From assembly GCA_016711925.1 (NCBI GenBank), contig JADJSA010000006.1:124001-188000 (forward strand): a stretch of DNA of 64,000 nt, given 5' to 3'. Positions within the stretch are counted from its first letter, which is position 1. Every line of letters starts with the position of its first letter. This document shows positions 38,035 through 47,005 of the stretch, one piece after another. This DNA is from Candidatus Methylophosphatis haderslevensis (lineage in GTDB: Bacteria > Pseudomonadota > Gammaproteobacteria > Burkholderiales > Rhodocyclaceae). The notes below the pieces were generated by a model. The model had not been told where the DNA came from. It worked only from the letters and a program-made list of their open reading frames with translations, and did no database searches. Both the position numbers and the translations under genes were made by a program.

Positions 38035-38085
38035 TCGATCGCATCCCGCTACCATCGGGGGGCGGGCCGCCGCGAAGGAGAGGAA

Positions 38086-39312
<1,227 letters not shown>

Positions 39313-39334
39313 GAGCCTTGTGAAGGGATTGAAC

Positions 39335-40144
39335 ATGAAACTCGAGGTACTGAGCGAACACCCGATAGCCGATGCCGTGCGCGCACGCGTTGATGCCGCG
39401 CTCGACGCAATTGAGCGAAGTTTCGACGTGCGCGTAGTGTTCGCCTGCGAATCGGGAAGTCGCGGCTGGGGTTTTGCTTCTCCCGACAGCGATTACGACG
39501 TTCGGTTTCTCTATGTGCATCGTCTGCGCTGGTACCTCACCGTCGAAGCCCAGCGTGACGTGATCGAATTGCCGATCGACGACGAACTCGACATTGGCGG
39601 TTGGGAACTGCGCAAGTCGCTTCAGTTGCTTCGCAAGTCCAATCCGACCTTGCTCGAATGGCTCGATTCACCGGTCGTCTATCGCGCCGACAGCGAGGTC
39701 GCAGTGCGTCTGCGCGAACTCGGGGCGCACTTCTTCAATCCGCTGAAAGGGCGCTACCACTACCTCGCGATGGCGAAGCGCAACTACCGCGAGCACCTGC
39801 GCAGCGAGCGCGTTCGGCACAAGAAGTACCTTTATGTGCTGCGCCCGCTATTGGCCGTGCGCTGGATCGACGCGGGCCGCGGCATGGCGCCGATGCGCTT
39901 TGCCGACTTGGTGGCCGGCACAGTATGCGATGCTGAGGTGATTGCCGAGATAAACGATCTGCTCGCCATCAAAATGCGCGCCGGAGAGAAGGAATACGGC
40001 GCCCGGCGGCCGCTCCTCAATGACCTCATTGAATCCGAATTGGCGCGCGCCGGACGCGCAATCGACTACAAGAAATCGGAAGGCAATGCCACGCAGCTCG
40101 ACGACTTCCTGTTCAACACCGTAATGTCGCGGTCTGAAAACTGA
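39335..40144 (+). CDS. Polymerase-beta-fold nucleotidyltransferase of the RNA repair operon (RlaP-like)
   Basis: A 269-residue nucleotidyltransferase. The catalytic pattern GSRGWGFASPDSDYDVRFLY carries the two Asp residues of the family. It lies between rtcB and rtcA, with its stop touching the rtcA start, so it belongs to the RtcR regulon. RlaP-type polymerase-beta enzymes are known in such RNA repair operons; they may add nucleotides to damaged RNA ends. A ribosome site AAGGG favours ATG 39335. Confidence 0.85.
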   Translation: MKLEVLSEHPIADAVRARVDAALDAIERSFDVRVVFACESGSRGWGFASPDSDYDVRFLYVHRLRWYLTVEAQRDVIELPIDDELDIGGWELRKSLQLLRKSNPTLLEWLDSPVVYRADSEVAVRLRELGAHFFNPLKGRYHYLAMAKRNYREHLRSERVRHKKYLYVLRPLLAVRWIDAGRGMAPMRFADLVAGTVCDAEVIAEINDLLAIKMRAGEKEYGARRPLLNDLIESELARAGRAIDYKKSEGNATQLDDFLFNTVMSRSEN

Positions 40145-41176
40145 ATGAAGATGGCGATCGACACCATCCAGATCGACGGCGCCCAAGGCGAAGGCGGCGG
40201 GCAGATCCTGCGCAGCGCGCTCACGCTGTCGATGATCACCGGCACGCCGTTTCGCATCGAGGGCATCCGCGCGAAGCGCAGGAAGCCCGGCCTGCTGCGC
40301 CAGCATCTGACGGCGATCGAAGCGGCGGCCACGATCTCGGGCGCACGGGTCGAGGGCGCGGCTCCCGCTTCGCAGTCGCTCGTTCTCATGCCGGGAGCGA
40401 TCCGCGGCGGCGACTACCGCTTTGCCATCGGCACCGCGGGCAGTTGCACGCTGGTGCTGCAGACGGTGCTGCCGGCTCTCTGGTTTGCCGATGCACCGAG
40501 CACGCTGACGGTTAGCGGCGGCACCCACAACCCGGCCGCGCCGCCGGCCGATTTCCTGATCCGCGCCTGGCTGCCGCTGATGCGGCGCATGGGCGCGGTG
40601 GCCGAACTCGAACTGCTGCGCCATGGCTTCTATCCGGCCGGTGGCGGCGAGGTCCGCGCGCGGGTTGCGCCGTCGCGCCTCGTGCCGCTGGAACTTTGCC
40701 AGCGCGGCGAACTGCGCGCGATGCGTGCCCAGGCGATCGTTGCCGCCGTGCCGGGCAACGTCGCCCGCCGCGAGCTGGAAGTCGTGGCGCGTGGCTTCAG
40801 CGGCATCGACACCGAGATACGCGAACTGCCGCAGCGCGAAGGCCCGGGCAACGCGCTGCTGCTCGAATTCGAGCAGCAGCAGGTGACCGAACTGTTCACC
40901 GGCTTCGGCCAGCGCGGCGTCTCGGCCGAGACGGTGGCCGACCGCGTGGTCAATGCGGCGCGCGCCTGGCTCGCCAGCGGCGCCGCGGCCGGCGAGCATC
41001 TGGCCGACCAGCTCGTGCTGCCGCTCGCCCTGGCCGGCGGCGGGCGCTTCACAACCTGCGCGCAGTCGAGCCATCTGGCTACCAACGTCGCCGTGATCGA
41101 GCGCTTTTTGCCGGTGACGGCGCTAATCGAGCCAGCCGGCGCCGGCTGGGAAGTGAGCATCGCGAATCGCGATTGA
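40145..41176 (+). CDS. rtcA: RNA 3'-terminal phosphate cyclase RtcA
   Basis: A 343-residue cyclase that converts RNA 3'-phosphate into 2',3'-cyclic phosphate with ATP. It begins with the family signature DGAQGEGGGQILRSALTLSM; the adenylated His is in GEHLADQLVLPLALA, and the C-terminus has QSSHLATNVAVIERFL. It follows the nucleotidyltransferase stop without a gap. A large hairpin repeat begins 17 bases after its stop. Confidence 0.95.
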   Translation: MKMAIDTIQIDGAQGEGGGQILRSALTLSMITGTPFRIEGIRAKRRKPGLLRQHLTAIEAAATISGARVEGAAPASQSLVLMPGAIRGGDYRFAIGTAGSCTLVLQTVLPALWFADAPSTLTVSGGTHNPAAPPADFLIRAWLPLMRRMGAVAELELLRHGFYPAGGGEVRARVAPSRLVPLELCQRGELRAMRAQAIVAAVPGNVARRELEVVARGFSGIDTEIRELPQREGPGNALLLEFEQQQVTELFTGFGQRGVSAETVADRVVNAARAWLASGAAAGEHLADQLVLPLALAGGGRFTTCAQSSHLATNVAVIERFLPVTALIEPAGAGWEVSIANRD

Positions 41177-41192
41177 TGCGCTGGCCTGAGAG

Positions 41193-41287
41193 CCGCATGG
41201 ATTGGACCTCGCAGGCTGACATGCCCTGCAAGGCCCGTGGATGCGGGGCTCCAAGCCATGCCAGCCTGCGAGGTCCAATCCATGCGG
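41193..41287. repeat. Dispersed hairpin repeat, copy 4, with 26-bp perfect arms
   Basis: The 26-base arm at 41193-41218 (starting CCGCATGGATTGGACCTCGC) is repeated exactly in inverted form at 41262-41287, enclosing 43 bases that are partly self-complementary. It follows rtcA and may act as a transcript end-point or be a mobile repeat of the REP kind. Confidence 0.9.
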
Positions 41288-41376
41288 GTTACCGGGTGCT
41301 GGATGTTAATGAGATAATTCGCCCGCGAGTCCGGGCGCCGTGTCCGTGCCGCCGCATCCAGCGGAGGAGGTTTCCG

Positions 41377-41915
41377 ATGGCTTCGCCCACCCGCCTGCAT
41401 CGCCTGAATTATTTCGACGGCCGCCTGCTGACCGCCGAGGACTTTCGCGACGAGCAGGCTTATCTGCTCGGCCGCGCGCGCCGCCACAACCGTCATGTCC
41501 ATGGCTGGGGCGTGATCAGCGGACTCGATGTGCGGGTGACGGGCAATTTCGTCGAAGTCTCGCCCGGCGCGGCGATCGATTGCGCCGGCAACGAACTGGT
41601 GGTCGAGAACGGCGTCGCGCTGTCGATGCCGCCGCAAGCGCGCGCCGGCTGGTCGCGCTGCTGCGCTACGTCGAGCACGGCGCCGATCCGCTGCCAGCGC
41701 TGCAGGCCGATCCGGCTGCCGGCGAAGGCGCGCAATTCTCGCGCATCGAGGAAGGCTGCGAGCTGCATCTCGACCCTGTTTTCGTCGTCGACCTGCATCC
41801 GGCGCTGCTGCCCGGTTCGCCCGGCTGCGGCGAGGCGCACCCGGTGCCGATCGCGCTGGTGCAGCGGCAGCGCACCGTGTGGCGCGTCAAGCCGCTGTCG
41901 CGACGCACGGCCTGA
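41377..41915 (+). pseudogene. Phage-tail-associated-type protein, frameshifted
   Basis: A ~180-residue protein starting MASPTRLHRLNYFDGRLLTA, with EDFRDEQAYLLGRARRHNRH and GWGVISGLDVRV, a pattern I associate with phage-tail-like and contractile injection gene clusters, though no such cluster is here. After ~residue 92 the frame is lost: removing one CG from the GCGCGC run near 41639-41645 restores QARRLVALLRYVEHGADPLP and continues to the stop at 41915. A strong GGAGGAGG ribosome site precedes the ATG. Function unknown. Confidence 0.65.
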
Positions 41916-42060
41916 TGCGCCGCAGGGGCGCTCGCTCGATCCGGGTGCCGGCAGCAAGGTCTGATCGAGGCGTGCCGCGTGGCGGCAAATCGCCGTGTGG
42001 CATGCGCCTGCCGCGTTTGTCGGCGATACTGGCCCGGTTTCTTCGGAGAGCGATCCCGCC

Positions 42061-42639
42061 ATGACCTTCCTGTTGCTCGGCCTGCTGGTGTTTCTCGGAA
42101 CCCATTCGATCCGGATATTCGCCGACGGCTGGCGCACGCGGCAGTTCGCCCGTCTCGGCGAGAAACGCTGGAAGGGCCTGTATTCGATCGTCGCGCTCGG
42201 CGGATTCGCGCTGCTGGTGTGGGGCTACGGGCAAACGCGGCTGGCGCCCGTCGACCTGTGGAACCCGCCGCTGTGGACGCGCCATGTCGCCGTGCTGCTG
42301 ATGCTGCCGTCGTTGGTGCTGCTGGTGGCGGCCTACGTGCCGGGCAACCGCATCAAGGCGGCGATCGGCCATCCGATGGTGGCGGGCGTCAAGCTGTGGG
42401 CGTTCGCGCACCTGCTCGCCAACGGGCGGCTGGGCGACGTAGTGCTTTTCGGCGCGTTTCTGGCGTGGGCGGTCCTGAGCTTCGTCGCCGCGCGCAAGCG
42501 TGACCGCATCGCCGGCACGCGCTATCCCGCGCTCGGGGCGGGGCGCGATGTCAAGGTGCTGATCGTCGCGCTGCTCGGCTGGGCGGCATTCACCTTCTGG
42601 GCTCACAAGTGGCTGATCGGGGTGGCGCCGCTCGGCTGA
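42061..42639 (+). CDS. NnrU family membrane protein
   Basis: A 192-residue protein with five or six transmembrane helices, starting MTFLLLGLLVFLGTHSIRI, with HSIR and the later GHPMVAGVKLWAFAHLLANG typical of NnrU/isoprenoid-modifying family proteins. NnrU was first linked to nitric oxide response in denitrifiers; the exact role is unknown. Stands alone. Confidence 0.85.
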   Translation: MTFLLLGLLVFLGTHSIRIFADGWRTRQFARLGEKRWKGLYSIVALGGFALLVWGYGQTRLAPVDLWNPPLWTRHVAVLLMLPSLVLLVAAYVPGNRIKAAIGHPMVAGVKLWAFAHLLANGRLGDVVLFGAFLAWAVLSFVAARKRDRIAGTRYPALGAGRDVKVLIVALLGWAAFTFWAHKWLIGVAPLG

Positions 42640-42684
42640 TGTTCTTGCGGCATCGGCCTGCAAGCCAGTAAACACGGGCAACTT

Positions 42685-42775
42685 CGGCATGCCTATTCGC
42701 ACGGCCAGCAACCATGCGGGTTGCAGGCTTGCCATGTCGCAGATCGCCAGCCTGTGCGGCTGTCAGGCCGATGGC
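42685..42775. repeat. Possible degenerate member of the repeat family
   Basis: In the gap between NnrU and the methyltransferase-like gene: CACGGCCAGCAACCATGCGG and the partly complementary CAGCCTGTGCGGCTG. Similar composition and style to the other copies, but no long perfect arms. Confidence 0.3.
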
Positions 42776-42821
42776 CGCCGCGCGCCGGGTTCTCTGCCGC
42801 GCTGTGGCATCATCGTCCGCC

Positions 42822-43592
42822 ATGACCGCGCCGCCGCCCAAGCACTCGATCGAGGTGTCCGAAGAAGCCGGCGTGCGCTATCTGCATTTCGGCACCGAGT
42901 GGATTCAGGGCGCGATGCGCGTCGCGCGGCCGTGGTCGCTCGAACTCGACTACACGCGCGAGATGATGGCCGCATTGCTGCTGCGCCCGGGTGCCGACTG
43001 GCCGGCGACGGCGCTGATCATCGGGCTGGGCGCCGGCTCGATCGCCAAGTTTCTCCACCGCCACCGGCCCGCGGCGCGGCTCGACGTGGTGGAGATCAAT
43101 CCCGAGGTGGTGGCCGTGGCGCGCCACGCCTTTCGCCTGCCCGCCGACGACGAGCGGTTGACCGTGCATCGCGCCGACGGCGTGGCCTTCATCAAGGCCG
43201 CGCGCACCCGCTACGACTGCATCCTGGTCGATGGCTTCGATCACCGTGCCCGCCCCGGTGCGCTGGCCGGCGAGGCGTTCTACCGCGACTGCCGCAGGCG
43301 GCTCACCCGGCGCGGCCTGCTGGTGGCCAACCTGTTCGGCCGCAGCCGCAATTACGACGCCCAGTTCGCCGCGCTCGCCCGCGCGTTCGGCGGCCGGGCG
43401 CTCGCCTTTCCGTCCGGCGACCATGGCAACGTGATCGCGTTCGCTGCCGCCGGCGAGCCGGTCTCGGCCGACTGGACCAGCCTGGGCGCCGAGGCCGACG
43501 CGCTGCATCGGGCCACCGGCCTGCGCCTGCAACGGACCGTTGTGCGGTTGCAGCATGCCGGCGCCTTCGACGGGCCCGGAATCGCGCTGTGA
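42822..43592 (+). CDS. Spermidine synthase-like protein
   Basis: A 256-residue Rossmann-fold protein of the polyamine synthase/methyltransferase superfamily: ALIIGLGAGSIAKFL (cofactor loop), LDVVEINPEVVAVA (acidic residue for the ribose) and YDCILVDGFD. It lacks enough of the polyamine-binding segment to be sure that it makes spermidine; many such proteins have unknown substrates. No Shine-Dalgarno site is obvious before the ATG. Confidence 0.75.
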   Translation: MTAPPPKHSIEVSEEAGVRYLHFGTEWIQGAMRVARPWSLELDYTREMMAALLLRPGADWPATALIIGLGAGSIAKFLHRHRPAARLDVVEINPEVVAVARHAFRLPADDERLTVHRADGVAFIKAARTRYDCILVDGFDHRARPGALAGEAFYRDCRRRLTRRGLLVANLFGRSRNYDAQFAALARAFGGRALAFPSGDHGNVIAFAAAGEPVSADWTSLGAEADALHRATGLRLQRTVVRLQHAGAFDGPGIAL

Positions 43593-43735
43593 CGGCGTCG
43601 CATCGCCGGCTCGCCGGCCGCTTGCGTTCGAGTGATGTTTGCCACGGCAGCGCGAAACCAGCCGTCGGGAACGGTCGCGGCCGTGACTTTTGTCACATTG
43701 GAAGCGTCGGTAGCAGACGACAATATCCCCAGATG

Positions 43736-43961
43736 ATGGCAAGTGCAGGAGGTCAGAACGTCAAGCCTGCAAATTAGGCGGTGCGCAACCGCCTAAATCA
43801 TAAAGAAAAACCCATAGAGAGACGATGGTTTTCGGGTTTCGGGGCCGAAACGTCGAGCAGCGTATGTCACGGTTGGTTCTCGCAAACAGGTAATAAGCAC
43901 GAAGAAGCGGCTACGCCGCGGTTGGTTCCTCATGCGCCCGCTTACGCGGGCGTAGTTTTTT
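43736..43961 (+). ncRNA. Candidate structured RNA in a 435-base gap
   Basis: The gap from 43593 to 44027 has no convincing gene. A weak promoter-like TTGGAA-N17-CAATAT (~43699-43727) is followed by a 9-bp hairpin TTAGGCGGT/ACCGCCTAA (43774-43796), a GCGGC/GCCGC hairpin (43907-43919) flanked by a direct repeat GGTTGGTTC (43871-43879 and 43920-43928), and a strong terminator. AT content is locally higher than in the neighbours. A small RNA is possible; it could also be the remains of an element. Confidence 0.4.
43935..43961 (+). terminator. Intrinsic terminator
   Basis: CGCCCGC, loop TTAC, GCGGGCG, then TAGTTTTTT: a 7-bp GC stem with a T run, on the plus strand. It would end transcription before the convergent OPT transporter gene. 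Confidence 0.85.
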
Positions 43962-44027
43962 CTGCTGCATTGCAGCCAAACGTCCCCCGCCGAAGGCCCC
44001 TGGCGGCTCGCGGCTGGCGTGCCCGGC

Positions 44028-46193
44028 TCAGCGCGGCGACCGGCGCGCCGACGTCATCAGCGACAACGCCAACAGGCCGAATGGCAGCAGCGACAAAGCG
44101 TCCGACTGCGGCCCGTCGAACAGCGGATTGCTGCGGCCGGCCCAGTCGGTCAATGCGCGGTCGAGCGGCAGCAGAACGCCCGCAGCAATCGCGATCACGA
44201 TGCCGGCCAGCGCGCCGCCGGCAATGTAGCCCGATGCCATCAATACGCCATGGTCGTCGCCGGCCGGCGCGTTGCGCCGCTCTGCCCAGGCCCGCAGCAG
44301 GCCGCCGGCGAGAATCGGCGTCGAGGTCGCCAGCGGCAGGTAGAGGCCCACCGCGAAAGCGAGCGAGGCCACCCCCGCCATCTCCAGCACCAGCGCGATC
44401 AGCGCACCCGCGATCACCAGTGCCCACGGCAACTCGCCCTGCAGGATGCCCTTGATCAGGTAGGACACCAGCACCGCTTTCGGCGCGTCGTATTTGCGCA
44501 CCTCGCTGCCGTCGGGCCGCTGGGTGTGCGTGCCGTTGATGCCCGGATCGACCAGCCACACCGCGCGGCCCTGCTCATCGACCAGATACTTGCCGGCCGG
44601 CCCGCCGGCGGTGTCGGTCTTGTGCCAGACGCGGTAGCGCACGCCATCGTCGGCAGCCTGCGGCCCCTGCAGCGATTCGCGGGACGCCGCGGCGGCATCG
44701 GTGACGAGGTTGGGCGCCACCTGCGCGGCCGGCACATAGACCGTGGCCGCGTCGTTGAGCGTCAGCAGCACCGGGCCGAGCGCCAGCGCCGAGGCGAAAC
44801 TGCCGATCAGTATCGCGATTTGCTGCGCGCGCGGTGTGGCGCCGACCAGATAGCCGGTCTTCAGATCCTGCGCCGTGGTGCCGGCGTTGGCCGAGGCGAT
44901 ACAGACGATCGCGCCGACCGACAGCGCGGTGACGAAGTACGGCGGCGCCGTCCAGCCGAGCAGGCGGAAGATCAGGCAGGTGACCAGCAGGGTCGCGATC
45001 GTCATGCCGCTGATCGGGTTGGACGAGGAGCCGATTTCGCCGGTGAGCCGCGCCGATACCGTGCAGAACAGAAAGCCGAAACCTGCGATCAGCAGCGCGC
45101 CGAGCAGATTCATCTGCAGCGGCGGAGCGAAGGTGATGGCGGCGAGCAGCGCCGCCCAGCCGGCGAACACCCACTTGAGCGCGATTTCCTGCTCGGTGCG
45201 CAGCGACGCGTTCGCCGACGCCGCCTCGAAACGGCCTAGCGCCTCGCGCAGGCTGCGGGCGATCAGCGGCAGCGCGCGCAGCAGGCTGACCAGCCCGCCC
45301 ATCGCCACCGCCCCGGCGCCGATGTACAGGATGTAGGCGCCGCGCAGCTCGCCCGCGGTCATGTCGCCGATCGGCTTGGTGGCCGGCGCGAGGGCCTGCC
45401 CGAGCCCGCCGCCGAAATAGTGGATCAGCGGCATCAGCACCAGATAAGCCAGCACGCCGCCGGCGCACATGGTCGCCGCTATGCGCGGGCCGATGATGTA
45501 ACCGACGCCGAGCAGTTCCGGCGAGACTTCGATGCCGATCGACGCGCCCTTGTACGGCGCGCCGAAGCTCCACGACGCGACATCCTTCCAGCCCTTGAGC
45601 GCGACGTTGGCGATCTTGTAGGCGAGGCCGACGGCGAAACCGATGAACACGACGTGGTCGCCGCTTGCCGCCTCGCCCGGCGCGCCGCCGGCCCGCGCCG
45701 CATCTGCCGCCAGCAGCACCTGCGCGCAGGCGGTGCCCTCGGGAAACGAAAGTTCACGATGTTGCGCGACGATCAGGGTGCGGCGCAATGGCAGCATCAT
45801 CAGGATGCCGAGCAACCCGCCCAGCGTGGCAACCAGCATGACGCGCCAGATTTCGAGATCGAAGCCGAGTATCAGGATCGCCGGCATGGTGACGCCGAGG
45901 CCGAAGGCGATCGATTCGCCGGCCGAGCCCGCAGTCTGCACCGCGACATGCTCGAGGATCGTCGCATCGCGCACACCCGCCCGGGCGCCGAGGCGGAACA
46001 GCGCGATCGAGATCACCGCCACCGGAATCGAGGCGCTGACCGTCAGTCCGACCTTGAGGACGAGATAGAGCGACGAGGCGCCGAACAGGACGCCGAGCAG
46101 CGTGCCGAGCATCAACGCGCGGGCAGTCAGTTCGGGCGGCGCGGATTGTTCGAGCAGGGCGGACGGAGGCGGCGAACCTGGCATGGCCGACAT
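44028..46193 (-). CDS. OPT family oligopeptide transporter
   Basis: A 721-residue polytopic membrane protein with ~16 helices. It starts ELTARALMLGTLLGVLFGASSLYLVLKVGLT and has the OPT-typical SFPEGTACAQVLLAAD and SSSNPISGMTIATLL. OPT proteins import peptides or metal chelates by cation coupling. A soluble insert (~residues 490-560) near the middle of the C-terminal half breaks the helices. Start ATG 46193 chosen since the upstream in-frame part lacks character. Confidence 0.9.
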   Translation of the reverse strand: MSAMPGSPPPSALLEQSAPPELTARALMLGTLLGVLFGASSLYLVLKVGLTVSASIPVAVISIALFRLGARAGVRDATILEHVAVQTAGSAGESIAFGLGVTMPAILILGFDLEIWRVMLVATLGGLLGILMMLPLRRTLIVAQHRELSFPEGTACAQVLLAADAARAGGAPGEAASGDHVVFIGFAVGLAYKIANVALKGWKDVASWSFGAPYKGASIGIEVSPELLGVGYIIGPRIAATMCAGGVLAYLVLMPLIHYFGGGLGQALAPATKPIGDMTAGELRGAYILYIGAGAVAMGGLVSLLRALPLIARSLREALGRFEAASANASLRTEQEIALKWVFAGWAALLAAITFAPPLQMNLLGALLIAGFGFLFCTVSARLTGEIGSSSNPISGMTIATLLVTCLIFRLLGWTAPPYFVTALSVGAIVCIASANAGTTAQDLKTGYLVGATPRAQQIAILIGSFASALALGPVLLTLNDAATVYVPAAQVAPNLVTDAAAASRESLQGPQAADDGVRYRVWHKTDTAGGPAGKYLVDEQGRAVWLVDPGINGTHTQRPDGSEVRKYDAPKAVLVSYLIKGILQGELPWALVIAGALIALVLEMAGVASLAFAVGLYLPLATSTPILAGGLLRAWAERRNAPAGDDHGVLMASGYIAGGALAGIVIAIAAGVLLPLDRALTDWAGRSNPLFDGPQSDALSLLPFGLLALSLMTSARRSPR

Positions 46194-46330
46194 GTTACTC
46201 GCCCGCCCCGCAGCGGCGACCCCGTACCGGCGTAACGCGATGAACCGGTGGCGCAACCACAATGGGCGTACCGTGATCGCGATGCGCGCGCAATTGAAAT
46301 ACAATGATTCAAACACTAACGGAGGTCAGA

Positions 46331-47005
46331 ATGACGTCTTCACGCCGACGCAGAGCGGCCGGACTATGCGCGTTGATTGGCGCGCTGGTCGCTGGCCCGG
46401 CCACTGCCGCACAGGTGCTGGATTTCAACCTGTCGCGTTTTCAGGTTAACGGGGTCACCACGGTTTCCGGCGAATCACCGTTGATACTGGAAGGTTATTC
46501 CTTCGCCGCCGTCGGCTCGCCGGGCCTTGATTTCTTTGCCATCGACGACTTGACCGGCAAGGTGGGAGACGGCACGCCGCGTCTGGTCGCGTTCAATAAC
46601 GCGACCGTCGTGCTGGGCAATGCGACGGGCAAACCATTCGATCTGCTGAGCCTGGATTTCGGTGGATCCTGGACCAACCCGGATGATCGGTTTCGCTGGG
46701 CAGACAAAATCGAAATTAACGGCTACCGGGGAAATTCAGCAGTCGGCCATGCGTTTCTCGACCTCGATCCGAACGTGCCGATCCTGTCGACGGCTTCGCT
46801 CGGCGCGCAGTTCCGCGGCGTGTCGTCGGTTAGCTTTCATGGCCTCGGCGATATCGGCACGGGCGGAAACAATCACGAGTTCGCGCTCGACAATCTGGTC
46901 GTCAGCCATGTACCCGAGCCGGAAACCTATGCGCTGATGCTGGCCGGTCTGGGTCTGCTTGCTTGGCGTGGCCGCAGTGGCGCGAAGGGCAAGCGCGCAG
47001 GCTAG
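46331..47005 (+). CDS. PEP-CTERM sorting-domain protein
   Basis: A 224-residue secreted protein: signal peptide (GLCALIGALVAGPATAAQ), a beta-sandwich-like body, and a C-terminal sorting signal VPEPETYALMLAGLGLLAWR followed by a basic tail. Such proteins are processed by an exosortase and linked to exopolysaccharide, a trait of several betaproteobacteria; no exosortase is in the window. A GGAGGT ribosome site precedes the ATG. Its stop overlaps the convergent decarboxylase stop by 4 bases. Confidence 0.88.
   Translation: MTSSRRRRAAGLCALIGALVAGPATAAQVLDFNLSRFQVNGVTTVSGESPLILEGYSFAAVGSPGLDFFAIDDLTGKVGDGTPRLVAFNNATVVLGNATGKPFDLLSLDFGGSWTNPDDRFRWADKIEINGYRGNSAVGHAFLDLDPNVPILSTASLGAQFRGVSSVSFHGLGDIGTGGNNHEFALDNLVVSHVPEPETYALMLAGLGLLAWRGRSGAKGKRAG

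Noticed and set aside
41377..41915. Evidence for a contractile injection system
   Set aside because: Only a single gene of a type seen in such clusters; no sheath, tube, baseplate or ATPase gene is nearby.
43871..43928. CRISPR-like repeats (GGTTGGTTC twice)
   Set aside because: Only two 9-base copies with no regular spacers; no cas genes are in the window.
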